Shown here: piece by piece, positions 7,816-17,240 of the stretch
Layout of the letters: every line of letters begins with the position of its first letter
How positions within the stretch are numbered: the first letter of the stretch is position 1
Assembly (NCBI GenBank): GCA_036555585.1
Contig: DATBLE010000002.1
Span: 124,001 to 188,000, forward strand
Source: DATBLE01 sp036555585
GTDB lineage: Bacteria > Actinomycetota > Thermoleophilia > Gaiellales > Gaiellaceae
Direction: 5' to 3'
DNA: 64,000 nucleotides
Notes under the pieces: model-generated
What the model was told of the DNA's origin: nothing
Seen by the model: the letters and a program-made list of their open reading frames with translations, nothing else
Database searches by the model: none
Translations under genes and position numbers: made by a program

Positions 7816-8664
7816 CTACTTCCCGCCCTTGGACGCCTCGAGGAAGACCGCCAGCTTCCGGAGATTGGCCTCTCCGAGCTGTGCGAACGGCGGCATCGGC
7901 GAGCCCGGCGTCACCGAGCTCGGATCCTTCAGGTGCTTGATCTGCGTATCGATGCCCAGGCCCTTGTTGCCGATCTCGCTCAGATCGGGGGCGCCCAGGT
8001 TGGACGAGCCGGTGCCGAGATACGTGTGGCAGGTGAGGCAGCCCGCCTGGGTGAACAGGACCGCGCCGGCGATTGCGTCCTTGTTCCCCTCGAACCCCTG
8101 CTTCTTGGCCCATTGCTGTGGCAGGGCCGCCAGCTCGCTGGCGAGCGCCTCCTTCGCCGTGGCGCCCTTGTAGGTCAGCGTCCCCATCGCGATCACGGTC
8201 AGGATCGTGATCACCACCGCCACGGGCCGCCGCGAGAGCCGTCGCTCCTGCCGCCGGTCCATGAACGGCAGCGCGAGCATCAGCACCATGATGATCGTGG
8301 GGATCCCGACCGTCCCGAGGATCACCGAATCGGGCCACTTGAAGATCCGGAGCAGGTAGAAGAGGAAGTAGAAGTACCAGTCGGGCCGCGGCACGAAGCT
8401 CGTCGTCCCCGGGTCGGCCTTGTCGGTGTAGAGCGGGCCGAGCCAGCCCGCGCCGGTGCCGGTGTGGTCGCCCGGCGTCGTCCACTTCCAGATGCACGCG
8501 AGCGCGATGATCACGCACACGACCACGAGGCTCATGACCGTGTCGTGGAACATCGCGTACGGGAAGAAAGGCTTGCCGCGCTTCTGGACGTCGTGCTTGT
8601 AGCGGGCGAACTCCTCGCGGCGCGCCCGGAGGGCGGCGGACGGCGGCAGCTTCGACAGGCTCAC
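7816..8664 (-). CDS. qcrC: Menaquinol:cytochrome c reductase subunit, cytochrome b C-terminal domain fused to cytochrome c
   Basis: The 282-residue protein combines a subunit-IV-like membrane part with a c-type haem domain, like the Bacillus QcrC fusion. Membrane helices lie around 42-60, 113-133 and 147-163. The quinol-oxidation loop shows PDWYFYF at 94-100 (a PEWY variant). The haem site is CLTCH at 209-213 and the likely axial methionine is M257 in GSPMPPF. The GTG start at 8664 overlaps the cytochrome b gene (GTGA). A lysine/arginine-rich N-terminus precedes the first helix. The subunit passes electrons from the Rieske centre to a cytochrome c or oxidase. Confidence 0.9.
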   Translation of the reverse strand: MSLSKLPPSAALRARREEFARYKHDVQKRGKPFFPYAMFHDTVMSLVVVCVIIALACIWKWTTPGDHTGTGAGWLGPLYTDKADPGTTSFVPRPDWYFYFLFYLLRIFKWPDSVILGTVGIPTIIMVLMLALPFMDRRQERRLSRRPVAVVITILTVIAMGTLTYKGATAKEALASELAALPQQWAKKQGFEGNKDAIAGAVLFTQAGCLTCHTYLGTGSSNLGAPDLSEIGNKGLGIDTQIKHLKDPSSVTPGSPMPPFAQLGEANLRKLAVFLEASKGGK

Positions 8665-9449
8665 GGCGTCGGGCGTCCTCTCGTCGTGGGCGCCACGAGC
8701 CCGGCGCGCGCGGGCGGCTCGGGCTCCGGCTCGACGTAGTCGGCGCCGGCGGCCTCCTTCGACCACGGCGGCGAGGACACGCCCAGCCGGACGACGAGGT
8801 ACAGGTGCAGGCCGATCAGGGCGAAGATCAGGCCCGGCGCGACCAGCATGTGCAGCGAGTAGAAGCGCGCCAGCGAGTCGCCGCCGATGTCGGGGCCGCC
8901 CTGGAGCAGCTGCCCCATGATCGTCCCGACGAACGGCCCGTTCGCGGTGATGTTCATGCCCACGACCGTCGCCCAGTACGCGGTCTGGTCGAACGGCAGC
9001 AGGTAGCCGGTGAAGCCCTCGAACATCCCGAGGATCAGCAGGAGCACGCCGATGATCCAGTTCAGCTCGCGCGGGTACTTGTAGGCGCCGTACAGGAAGA
9101 CGCGCGCCATGTGGAAGAAGAGCAGGATGATGAACACGCTCGCGCCCCAGCGGTGCATGCCGCGCACGAGCCAGCCGAAGTCGACGTCGTTCGTGATGTG
9201 CTGGATCGACGAGTACGCGTGGTCGGGGTCGGGCTTGTAGAACATCGCCAGGATCACGCCCGTGATCGCCTGCACGAGGAAGGCGGTCAGCGTCGCCGAG
9301 CCGAGCGTGTGCGCCCAGCCGGTGTCTCCCGGCACCTTGCGGAAGAGGAAGTACCTGGTTGCGCCGACCAGCCCCGACCGCTCCTCGAGCCAGTCGAGCG
9401 GATAGAGGACGACCGCCTCCATCTGCCTCCGGCGCTCGGTCTTCGGCAT
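8661..9449 (-). CDS. qcrB: Cytochrome b (N-terminal, b6-type) subunit of the bc complex
   Basis: The 262-residue protein has four core membrane helices and four haem-ligand histidines: H99 and H113 (GMHRWGASVF, FFHMARVF) and H200 and H215 (SLHMLVAPG, GLHLYLV). The second pair is spaced by 14 intervening residues, as in cytochrome b6/Bacillus QcrB rather than the mitochondrial type. GYLLPFDQTAYWATVVG marks the quinone-site region. It binds both b haems and oxidises menaquinol. The gene lies between qcrA and qcrC in one operon. Confidence 0.93.
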   Translation of the reverse strand: MPKTERRRQMEAVVLYPLDWLEERSGLVGATRYFLFRKVPGDTGWAHTLGSATLTAFLVQAITGVILAMFYKPDPDHAYSSIQHITNDVDFGWLVRGMHRWGASVFIILLFFHMARVFLYGAYKYPRELNWIIGVLLLILGMFEGFTGYLLPFDQTAYWATVVGMNITANGPFVGTIMGQLLQGGPDIGGDSLARFYSLHMLVAPGLIFALIGLHLYLVVRLGVSSPPWSKEAAGADYVEPEPEPPARAGLVAPTTRGRPTP

Positions 9450-9465
9450 CAGGCGCGCACCGCTC

Positions 9466-10404
9466 TCACGTCCTGATCTCCGGGATCGGCCACAGCCAGA
9501 ACTCGGGCCCGTCGACGTGCTGCCCGGGGTTGTGCAGCGCGGTCTTCTTGATCTTGGCGTCCTTGCCCGTGCCCTCGACCTTCGCGACGCTGAAGGCGCT
9601 GCCGAGCACGAGGTGCCCCTCGACGATCGAGTACGTGTAGCGGTCGAGCGCGCGGACGGGCGGCCCGGCCGTGCGGTTGCCTTCCGTGTCGTACTGGCCG
9701 CCGTGGCACGGGCAGCCGAACCCGGCCGGCTGCACCGGCGTCTTGCTGAGGATCACGTTCCCCGCCCGGTCCTTCTGCGTCTTGGTCGCGCTGGTGTCGA
9801 CCGGGCCGTTCGGCTGCACCGGGCAGCCGAGATGGGCGCAGTGGTTCGAGAGGATCGTGAAGCTGGGCAGCTTCTCGAGGAAGCCGTTGTTGCGGATGTA
9901 GGCCGTGCGCCGCGACACCTCGCCCGCCTCGGGATCCTCGACGAAGGTGGTGATGATGAACTTGCCGACCGGGAAGTCGTTGATCGGCCCGAGGTTGACC
10001 TTCTTGAAGCTCTGGCCCTCGAACCCCGACGCGGCCAGCAGTCCGAGCGGCGGGATGGTGACGATCGCGCCGATCATCGCGCCCAGGCCGAGCGTCGCAC
10101 CCTCGAGGAAGCGGTCGCGCGGGAAGCGCTCGCCGACGCTCGGCTCCGGAGCGGCGGCGGCCCCGGCCTCGCCGACTCCCTTCGTCGGCGGAGGCGGCGG
10201 CTCCGCCTCCTCGGCACGGCTGACCGAGAGGTCGCGGATCCAGACGCCGCCGAAGGCGATCGCGATCACGGCGCCGACCCCGACCGCGATCCAGCTCGAG
10301 ACGATCAGGCCGACGAGGATGATGACGAGGCCGATCGCGAATGCGACCGGCAACAGCGAGGGCGCTGGAACGTGTGACTTGTCGTCGCCCTGCTGGGGCT
10401 CCAC
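9466..10404 (-). CDS. qcrA: Rieske iron-sulphur subunit of the bc complex
   Basis: The 312-residue protein holds the [2Fe-2S] Rieske centre. Ligands are C189 and H191 in NHCAHLGC and C231 and H234 in GCPCHGGQYD, with C194 and C233 placed for the usual disulphide. Hydrophobic helices at about 17-40 and 38-56, and another around 103-125, anchor it; the extra N-terminal helices resemble actinobacterial QcrA. A proline-rich linker (residues 69-90) separates them. The GTG start has a strong Shine-Dalgarno (GGAAGGAG) and a recognisable promoter upstream, so it heads the operon. Confidence 0.93.
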   Translation of the reverse strand: MEPQQGDDKSHVPAPSLLPVAFAIGLVIILVGLIVSSWIAVGVGAVIAIAFGGVWIRDLSVSRAEEAEPPPPPTKGVGEAGAAAAPEPSVGERFPRDRFLEGATLGLGAMIGAIVTIPPLGLLAASGFEGQSFKKVNLGPINDFPVGKFIITTFVEDPEAGEVSRRTAYIRNNGFLEKLPSFTILSNHCAHLGCPVQPNGPVDTSATKTQKDRAGNVILSKTPVQPAGFGCPCHGGQYDTEGNRTAGPPVRALDRYTYSIVEGHLVLGSAFSVAKVEGTGKDAKIKKTALHNPGQHVDGPEFWLWPIPEIRT

Positions 10405-10436
10405 CTCGACGCTCCTTCCTCTCTTTACCGAGCGGG

Positions 10437-10466
10437 ATTCAAACGACCGACCGCCCGCGGTGTCAA
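10437..10466 (-). promoter_or_regulatory. Sigma-70-type promoter of qcrABC
   Basis: On the minus strand TTGACA (10461-10466) is followed after 18 nt by TTGAAT (10437-10442), then by GAGAGGAAGGAG and the GTG start of qcrA. The -35 is a perfect consensus; the -10 matches at four positions. Confidence 0.55.
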
Positions 10467-10507
10467 CGACGTACCACTTGCCACACGCCGCCGCGCTGGC
10501 GAGCCAA

Positions 10508-11980
10508 CTATGACTGATCCGCCGGTGTGCCGGGGTCGAGGTCGGGCAGGCCGTACTCGGCCCACCGGCGCGCCACCAGCGCCTTCACCTCGTCGCTCAT
10601 CTCGATCTCGGGTGGCCACTCGCGCGCCCCCTCCTCCGGGAGCTTGTGCGTGGCGTCGATCCCGAGCTTGCCGCCCACGAACTGCGTTCCGGGAGCGTGG
10701 TCGAGGTGGTCGAGCGGCCCCTCGCTCAACAGGACGTCCCGCTTCGGGTCGACGTTTGCGGTGACGCGGAAGAAGACCTCCGCGTAGTCGTGGACGTCCA
10801 CCCACTCGTCGACGACGACCACGCACTTGGTGAGGCTGAGCAGGCCGAGCCCCCAGACGGCGTGCATGATCTTCTGCGCCTGTCCGGGGAACGTCTTGCG
10901 GATCGCGACGATCGCGCAGTTGTGGAAGGCGCCGGCCACCGGGAGGTCGTAGTCGACGATCTCGGGCACCGACATGCGCACGGCCGGCAGGAAGATGCGC
11001 TCCGTCGCCTTGCCCAGCCAGGCATCCTCGGCCGGGGGCTTGCCGACCACGATCGACGGGTAGATCGCGTCGCGCCGCATCGTCATCGCCGTGACGTGGA
11101 AGACCGGGAACGGCTCGGGCGGCGAGTAGTAGCCCGTGTGGTCGCCGAACGGGCCCTCGATCCCCTCGTCCCCGGCCTCGACGTACCCCTCGAGCACGAT
11201 CTCGGCGTTCGCCGGCACCTCCAGCCCGACCGTCTTGCCCTCGACGAGCTCGACCGCCTCGCCGCGCAGGAAGCCGGCGAGCATCAGCTCGTCGATGTGC
11301 TTCGGCAGCGGCGCGGAGGCCGCGTACGTCGTGACCGGGTCGAGCCCGAGCGCGACGGCGACCTCCAGCCGCCCGTCGCTCGCCAGGTAGTCCATCCGCC
11401 CGTCCTTGTGGATCTGCCAGTGCATGAAGGTCGAGCGGCGGTCGACCTTCTGCATCCGGTACATGCCGACGTTGCGGGTGCCCGTGCGCGGGTCGGCGGT
11501 GATCACCGCGGGGAGCGTGACGAACGGCGCCGCGTCCCCGGGCCAGCACGTCTGGATCGGGAGCAGGTCGAGGTTCACGTCGTCGCCCGTGAGCACGACC
11601 TCCTGGCACCGCCCGCTGCGGACCGTCTTCGGGCGCGAGTCGGCGATCGACTTGAGCTTCGCGAGCCCCTTGACCTTCTCGACGAGGCCCTGGGGCGGCT
11701 GCATCTCGAGCACGTCGCCGAGCTTCTGCCCGACGTCGTCGAGGCGATCGACCCCGAAGGCGAGGCACATGCGCCGTTCCGTGCCGAACTGGTTGATCAG
11801 GAGCGGATGCTCGGAGCCCTTCGGGTGCTCGAACAGGAGCGCGGGCCCGCCGGAGCGCACCGTCCGGTCGACGATCTCGGTGATCTCGAGGTGCGGATCG
11901 ACCTCGGCGGCGACCCGGACGAGCTCGCCTTCGCGCTCGAGGAGCGCGATCCAGTCGCGGAGGTCGCGCGGCACTGCCAC
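10508..11980 (-). CDS. ubiD: UbiD-family prenyl-FMN-dependent decarboxylase
   Basis: The 490-residue protein belongs to the UbiD family of aromatic-acid decarboxylases. Family blocks include EITEIVDRTV, GPALLFEHPKG, CWPGDAAPFVTLPAVIT, the EGPFGDHTGYY active-site segment with its glutamate and arginine neighbours, and the C-terminal KLGIDATHKLPEEGA. UbiD needs the cofactor made by UbiX, encoded 3 kb downstream. In the futalosine context the likely substrate is a naphthoate intermediate of menaquinone biosynthesis (inference). The GTG at 11980 is preceded by a TAGACT box inside the end of the upstream cyclase gene. Confidence 0.92.
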   Translation of the reverse strand: MAVPRDLRDWIALLEREGELVRVAAEVDPHLEITEIVDRTVRSGGPALLFEHPKGSEHPLLINQFGTERRMCLAFGVDRLDDVGQKLGDVLEMQPPQGLVEKVKGLAKLKSIADSRPKTVRSGRCQEVVLTGDDVNLDLLPIQTCWPGDAAPFVTLPAVITADPRTGTRNVGMYRMQKVDRRSTFMHWQIHKDGRMDYLASDGRLEVAVALGLDPVTTYAASAPLPKHIDELMLAGFLRGEAVELVEGKTVGLEVPANAEIVLEGYVEAGDEGIEGPFGDHTGYYSPPEPFPVFHVTAMTMRRDAIYPSIVVGKPPAEDAWLGKATERIFLPAVRMSVPEIVDYDLPVAGAFHNCAIVAIRKTFPGQAQKIMHAVWGLGLLSLTKCVVVVDEWVDVHDYAEVFFRVTANVDPKRDVLLSEGPLDHLDHAPGTQFVGGKLGIDATHKLPEEGAREWPPEIEMSDEVKALVARRWAEYGLPDLDPGTPADQS

Positions 11981-11985
11981 GGGCC

Positions 11986-14424
11986 TCAGTCTAGGGCGGC
12001 GAGGGCGCGCCGCAAGGCCGACTCGGGAGGCAGACCCCGGCCCCGGAGAATGGCCGCTTCGAGCTCGTCAGAACGCATGAGGCTGTTCAGCCGGTGTATC
12101 GCCTCATCTCGAATCGCTTGCTCCGGCGTTCCTCTCGTCGTGCCCATCTTCTCGTGCAGCTCGGCCGCCGCGCCCAACGATTCGGCGCTTGCAGCCCCAC
12201 GTCCGGCGGCCGCGAGCAGCCACGCGAGCGTTTCGAGAGCACCCGCGAGCGCCTCCGGATCTGGCAAAGCCAGGGTCGACATGCAAGCGAGCGCCCTCTT
12301 CGCCTCGGAACTTCTCCCCAGCCGCAGCGCCGCCAGAGCGAGGTTGACGAGGCCTGTCGCCTCTCCGGCCTGATCCCCGATCTCACGGGACTTGACCAGG
12401 CTTTCCTCGGAGAGCGCGAACGCGTCCGACCACCTCGATTCCGTCAGCGCGAGGTTCGCAAGGCTCGCGAGAATCGACGCGGTGCTCCGTTCGTTGCCGC
12501 AAGCCTCGCTCGCGGCACGAGCCTCTTCGTAGAGGGACCGGGCACGTCTACCGTCACCTTCTGTGGTGGCAAGGTCACCCAGTCCGCGCAAGACCTCGCC
12601 CAGCCACTGGTCATCGGCTCCCTGGCGAGCGCAGCTGAGCGCCTCTTCGAAGTACCTCCGAGCCTCCTCGAGATCACGGGCGTAGAGCGCTGCACGACCT
12701 GCAAAACGCAGAAGCCGCCCACGGACAGACATCGTTCCGGCTCCCGTGGCGCTCGCGACCTTCGCCCACCGGCGAACTTCGCGGTCGTGCCCACGGATGA
12801 AGAAGAGGTAGCCGGATGCGTACACCAGCCGCGCCAGCACCTCGGTGTCGTTGTCGAGGCCGAACTGCATGGCGGCCCGCAGGTTGTCCAGTTCTGGCTC
12901 GAGGCGCTCGATTGCCCCTACCTGCTCATTGCCGGCGAGAAGGCGTGGGCCGAGGTCTTCGACGAGCTCGAGGCAGCTCTGCGCGTGCGCCGCCTGCAAT
13001 CGGCGAGCTTCGCCCGAGCTCGCCAGCCGTTCGAGCGCGTACTCGCGAATCGTCTCGAGCATCCAGAAGCGGTCGGCCGTACGTCGAACGAGGCTCTTGT
13101 CCGCCAGTGACTGGAGCGTGTCCAGATCGGCGTCTGCGACCTGCTGTGCAGCTTCGAGCCTGCAGCCGCCGGCGAACACGCTGAGCCGCGCGAAGAGAAG
13201 CTGCTCCTCAGTTGTGAGCAGGTCGTGGCTCCACTCGATCGTTGCCCGCAGGGTCTGCTGGCGCGGGTCGGCGTCGCGGCCGCCCCTGAACAGATCCAGC
13301 CGCTGCGAGAGCCGTTCCAGGATCTGCTCCGGACTCAACACGACCGCTCGGGCGGCGGCGAGCTCGAGGGCGAGTGGCATGCTGTCCAGCCGCCGACAGA
13401 GGTCCTCGACCGCTGGGCTGGGCTCGACGCCTGCCCGCGCAGCGAAGAGATCGACCGCGTCCGAAACAGCCAACGGCATCACCTGGTACTCGACCTCGCC
13501 GCGCACGCGCAGCAGTTCCCGCGAGGTCACCAGCAGCACCAGGTTCGGACAAGCTTCCACCAGCCCCGCCAGCTCAGGCGCTGCCTCGACCACCTGCTCC
13601 AGGTTGTCCAGTAGGAGCAGGAGCTCACGTTCGCCGATGTCCTCGGCCAGCTCGCCTTTGGCGCCCAGGGTCTGCGCCACCGTCTCCGGCACCAGCGCGG
13701 GATCGCGCAGCGTTGCCAGCCCGACCCAGAACACCCCCGCCCTGAACTGGCTGACCAGCTCGGCCGCCGCCTCGATCGCCAGCCGCGTCTTCCCCGACCC
13801 GCCCGGCCCGGTGAGCGTCACCAGCCGCGCGCCGCCTCGAACGAGCTCGACCACCTCCGCCACCTCACGTTCGCGCCCGACGAAGGTCGACGCGGGTCGC
13901 GGCAGATTGGTGTTCGAGATCGTCTTCAGCGGCGGGAAGGACCCGTCGCCGAGCTGGTAGATCGAAACGGGCTCGGCGAAGTCCTTCAGCCGATGCTCGC
14001 CCAGGTCGCGCAGGTCGTCGTCGACGTGGTTGCGCGTGGCCTGCGTGAGCAGCACCTGCCCGCCGTGGCCCGCGCTCATCACCCGAGCGGCGAGGTGCAC
14101 GTCGTGGCCGACGTACTTGGGGGGATCGAGCAGCGGCGTGCCCGTGTGCAAGCCCATCCGGACCCGGACGGGCGAAGCGGCCAACGCTCCCTGCCCCTCA
14201 CGAGCCGCCGCCACGCCGGCCGACGCCTCCTGGAACGCGACGAAGAACGCGTCGCCCTCGTAGTCGACCTCGTACCCTCCGTGCCGCTCGAACGCCTCGC
14301 GCAGCACGCGCCGGTGGTCGGCGAGCGCCTCGCGGTAGCCCTCGGCGCCGAGCTCGTCGAGCAGCCGCGTCGAGCCCTCGATGTCCGTGAACAGCAGCGT
14401 GACCGTGCCCGACGGCTGTTCCAT
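11986..14424 (-). CDS. Class III cyclase-like domain fused to NB-ARC/STAND ATPase and TPR-like repeats
   Basis: The 812-residue protein has three parts. Residues 5-165 are a class III nucleotidyl cyclase homology domain with metal-binding aspartates D14 (FTDIEGST) and D58 (YEGDAFFVAF). The position normally held by the transition-state Asn is His110 (VHLAAR), while Arg114 remains. Residues 180-480 form a STAND ATPase with Walker A GPGGSGKT (206-213) and LLLLLDNLEQV as Walker B. The C-terminal 300 residues are helical repeats. Such proteins are large signal-responsive regulators whose input is unknown. The ATG at 14424 has GAGGAG before it. The C-terminal third has visibly lower G+C than the N-terminal part, suggesting a mosaic history. 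It is a tandem paralogue of the next gene. Confidence 0.85.
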   Translation of the reverse strand: MEQPSGTVTLLFTDIEGSTRLLDELGAEGYREALADHRRVLREAFERHGGYEVDYEGDAFFVAFQEASAGVAAAREGQGALAASPVRVRMGLHTGTPLLDPPKYVGHDVHLAARVMSAGHGGQVLLTQATRNHVDDDLRDLGEHRLKDFAEPVSIYQLGDGSFPPLKTISNTNLPRPASTFVGREREVAEVVELVRGGARLVTLTGPGGSGKTRLAIEAAAELVSQFRAGVFWVGLATLRDPALVPETVAQTLGAKGELAEDIGERELLLLLDNLEQVVEAAPELAGLVEACPNLVLLVTSRELLRVRGEVEYQVMPLAVSDAVDLFAARAGVEPSPAVEDLCRRLDSMPLALELAAARAVVLSPEQILERLSQRLDLFRGGRDADPRQQTLRATIEWSHDLLTTEEQLLFARLSVFAGGCRLEAAQQVADADLDTLQSLADKSLVRRTADRFWMLETIREYALERLASSGEARRLQAAHAQSCLELVEDLGPRLLAGNEQVGAIERLEPELDNLRAAMQFGLDNDTEVLARLVYASGYLFFIRGHDREVRRWAKVASATGAGTMSVRGRLLRFAGRAALYARDLEEARRYFEEALSCARQGADDQWLGEVLRGLGDLATTEGDGRRARSLYEEARAASEACGNERSTASILASLANLALTESRWSDAFALSEESLVKSREIGDQAGEATGLVNLALAALRLGRSSEAKRALACMSTLALPDPEALAGALETLAWLLAAAGRGAASAESLGAAAELHEKMGTTRGTPEQAIRDEAIHRLNSLMRSDELEAAILRGRGLPPESALRRALAALD
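11988..11993 (-). promoter_or_regulatory. Putative -10 box TAGACT for ubiD
   Basis: TAGACT lies 7 nt before the GTG start of ubiD and overlaps the last codons of the cyclase gene (…CTAGACTGA). A weak TTGCGG at 12010-12015 is 16 nt upstream. It would give ubiD a leaderless transcript of its own. Confidence 0.4.
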
Positions 14425-14431
14425 GTGCTCC

Positions 14432-16852
14432 TCAGTCCCCGAGCGCGTACTCGACCGCGGCGTCGAGCGCAAGGGTGCGACCCGCTGCGCGGGCGGCCTC
14501 GAACTCCGGGCCGGCGGCGACGAGGACGGGCTCCGCGTACTCCTCGCGCCCCACGTCCCACTGGCCGAGCGGCCCGCGCGCCTCCTCCGCCTCGATCGCC
14601 CCCCACAGCCGCCCCGCCCGGGCGGCGTCGCCGCGCGACGCTGCGAACCGGGCGAGCAGCGCGAGCGAGACGACGACGAGCTGCCGGTCGGCGAGCTGCG
14701 CGCAGAGCCGCAGCCCTTCCCGCCCGCGCTCCTCCGCGACCTCCGGCCGGCCGAGCTCGTGCGACAGGTCGCCCGTGTCGAGCACCGCGTTGGCCTCCAT
14801 CCAGGTGAAGCCCACCTGCCCGCAGAGGGTCGCGCTCAGCTCGAAGAGCTCGAGGGCACGCTCGCGATCGCCCTCGCGCCGCTCGACCCACCCCAGCTTT
14901 CCGATCGCGTCGGCCTCGAGCTTCGGATTGGGCCTGGCCCGGCACATCTCCATGCTCTGTTCCAGGAGCTGCCGGGCGCGAGGGAGATCGTCGGCCATCA
15001 GTGCGTCGACGCCGAGCCGGTGGAGCACGACCGCGATCGCACGGTCGTCCCCGAGCCGCTCGAACTCCTCCAGGGCCTCTTGCATCGACCGCCCGCCCCG
15101 TCCGTAGTCGCCGGTGATCCAGGCCGACTCCCCCAGGCAGCGCAGCGCCCGGGCTCGCAGCTCGGCCGGCACCTGCCCGCCGCGCTCGAGCAGCCCGTCG
15201 AACAGCCGCACGCCCTCGAAGGCGTCGTTCATCACCCAGAGCTGCTCCAGGCCGACGGCGAGCCGGAAGGCGAGCTCGAGATCGTGGTCGGCGGCCCACT
15301 CGATCGCGCGCCGGAAGTTGTCCAGCTCGGGCCGGACGAGCTCCGGGCGCTCCGGGCCGCCGCCCTCCGCGAAGAGGCTCGCCGTCTCGGCCAGCGCGAG
15401 GAGATGCTCGGCGTGGCGGCGGCGCACCGCGTCGGCCTCGCCGGAGGCCACGAGCCGCTCCTCGGCGAGCTCGCGGATCGTCTCCAGCATCCAGAAGCGC
15501 TCGCCCGTGTGCCGGACGAGGCTCTTCTCGACCAGGGACTGGAGCGTGTCCAGATCGGCGGCGCAGACCGCCTCGGCGGCGTCGACCGAGCACCCGCCCG
15601 CGAACACGCCGAGCCGGGCGAAGAGGCGCTGCTCCTCCGCGTCGAGCAGGTCGTGCGACCACTCGATCGTCGCACGCAGCGTCGCCTGGCGCGGGTCCGC
15701 GTCGCGACCGCCCCGGAACAGGTCGAGCCGCTGGCCGAGCCGCTCGAGGATCTGTTCCGGGGAGAGAGCCCTGGTCCTGGCGGCGGCAAGCTCGAGCGCG
15801 AGCGGCATCTCGTCGAGACGGCGGCAGAGCTCCTCGACCGCGGAGTCCGGGCCGAGCCCGGACCGCTCGCAGAAGAGGGCGACGCCCTCGGTCTCGGCGA
15901 GCGGCAGCACCTGGTACTCGACCTCGCCGCGCACCCGGAGCAGCTCGCGTGAGGTGACCAGCAGCACGAGGTTCGGGCTGGTCTCGACCAGGCGTGCGAG
16001 CTCGGGCGCGACCTCGATCACCTGCTCGAGGTTGTCGAGGAGCAGCAGCGTCTCCTTCTCGCCGATGTGCGCCGAGAGCGACTCGTGGGCGCCGAGCGTC
16101 TGTGCGATCGCCGGGACGACCAGCTCGCTCTCGTGGACGGTGGCGAGGCCGACCCAGAACACCCCGTGCCGGAAGCGGCCGACGAGCTCGGCCGCAGCTT
16201 CGATCGCGAGCCGGGTCTTGCCCGAGCCGCCCGGCCCGGTCAGCGTGACCAGTCGCGCGCCGCCGCCGAGCAGCGAGAGGAGCTCCTCGACCTCGCGCTC
16301 GCGTCCCACGAACGAGCTCGCCGGCCGCGGCAGGTTCGTGTTCGAGATGGTCTTGAGCGGCGGGAAGCTCTCGTCGCCGAGCTGGAAGAGCCAGACCGGC
16401 TCGGCGAAGTCCTTGACGCGGTGCTCCCCGAGGTCGGCGAGCGGGAGGTCGACCGCATCGGCCGTCGCGGACGTGAGCACGATCTGGCCGCCGTGCCCGG
16501 CGGCGGCGATGCGGGCGCCGAGGTGGACGTCCTCGCCGACGTACCCCTCCTCGATGCGGCCCGGGGAGCCGGTGTGGAGTCCCATCCGGACGCGAACCGG
16601 GCCGCTTGCGAGTGCCTCCTGCGCGTCCGCGGCCGCCGCCGCGGCGCTGGGCGCATCCGCGAAGGCGACGAAGAAGGCATCTCCCTGGGTATCGACCTCG
16701 ACCCCGCCGTGCGCGGCGAACGCCTCTCGCAGGACGCGGCGATGCTCGACCAGCGCCTCGGCATAGCCGCCGCCGAGCTCGTGCAGCAGCCGCGTCGATC
16801 CCTCGATGTCGGTGAACAGCAGCGTGACGGTGCCGGACGGAAGCTCCCGCAC
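14432..16852 (-). CDS. Second cyclase-STAND-TPR regulator, paralogue of the adjacent gene
   Basis: This 806-residue protein repeats the architecture of its neighbour: cyclase homology domain (LLFTDIEGSTRLL, TQGDAFFVAF), then PPLKTISNTNLPRPASSFVG, Walker A LTGPGGSGKTRLA, LLLLDNLEQVIEVAPELA and a helical-repeat C-terminus. Long blocks are nearly identical between the two, so they arose by duplication. Here too the usual cyclase Asn is His (VHLGAR). The GTG start at 16852 gives MRELPSGTVTL, aligned with MEQPSGTVTL of the paralogue. The two genes are 7 nt apart and probably co-transcribed. Confidence 0.85.
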   Translation of the reverse strand: MRELPSGTVTLLFTDIEGSTRLLHELGGGYAEALVEHRRVLREAFAAHGGVEVDTQGDAFFVAFADAPSAAAAAADAQEALASGPVRVRMGLHTGSPGRIEEGYVGEDVHLGARIAAAGHGGQIVLTSATADAVDLPLADLGEHRVKDFAEPVWLFQLGDESFPPLKTISNTNLPRPASSFVGREREVEELLSLLGGGARLVTLTGPGGSGKTRLAIEAAAELVGRFRHGVFWVGLATVHESELVVPAIAQTLGAHESLSAHIGEKETLLLLDNLEQVIEVAPELARLVETSPNLVLLVTSRELLRVRGEVEYQVLPLAETEGVALFCERSGLGPDSAVEELCRRLDEMPLALELAAARTRALSPEQILERLGQRLDLFRGGRDADPRQATLRATIEWSHDLLDAEEQRLFARLGVFAGGCSVDAAEAVCAADLDTLQSLVEKSLVRHTGERFWMLETIRELAEERLVASGEADAVRRRHAEHLLALAETASLFAEGGGPERPELVRPELDNFRRAIEWAADHDLELAFRLAVGLEQLWVMNDAFEGVRLFDGLLERGGQVPAELRARALRCLGESAWITGDYGRGGRSMQEALEEFERLGDDRAIAVVLHRLGVDALMADDLPRARQLLEQSMEMCRARPNPKLEADAIGKLGWVERREGDRERALELFELSATLCGQVGFTWMEANAVLDTGDLSHELGRPEVAEERGREGLRLCAQLADRQLVVVSLALLARFAASRGDAARAGRLWGAIEAEEARGPLGQWDVGREEYAEPVLVAAGPEFEAARAAGRTLALDAAVEYALGD

Positions 16853-16876
16853 GGCGCAATCATGCGCTTCCGCGGG

Positions 16877-17233
16877 TCAGGCCGCGCGCTTCATGAACGC
16901 AATCACGGGGACGAGCCGCTGCTGGATCGGATCGACGGCACGGTTCAGCTCCTCGAGTGTGACCGCTCCGAGCAGCCGGTCTTCGCCGAACACCACGAAC
17001 GTGTGCTCCAGCCGGTTCTCGTAGCGCACCCAGACGCGGCCGACGTCCCGCTCCACAACCGTCCCGTCGGCGAGGCCGAACTCGCCGTGGTAGTGCGGCT
17101 CGACTCCGAGCTCCTCCAGCAGGCCCTTCGGCAGGACGGTGTAGGTCGCCCCGGTGTCGACGAGGACGTCGACCGGAACGAACGGTCCGGAGCTCGATCC
17201 GCTCACCGCGATGCGGATGCTGAACGTCCCCAC
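16877..17233 (-). CDS. Retropepsin-like (clan AA) aspartic protease domain protein
   Basis: The 118-residue protein shows VDVLVDTGATYTVLPKGLLEELG, the D-T-G motif (D26) of retroviral-type aspartic proteases, and later VVFGEDRLLGAVTLEEL, which fits the second conserved ILG-like block. Proteins of this size act as homodimers. No signal peptide is seen, so it would be cytoplasmic. The substrate is unknown. The GTG start at 17233 is 7 nt after a TATAAC box. It is divergent from the epimerase gene. Confidence 0.8.
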   Translation of the reverse strand: MGTFSIRIAVSGSSSGPFVPVDVLVDTGATYTVLPKGLLEELGVEPHYHGEFGLADGTVVERDVGRVWVRYENRLEHTFVVFGEDRLLGAVTLEELNRAVDPIQQRLVPVIAFMKRAA

Positions 17234-17240
17234 GCCGCCC

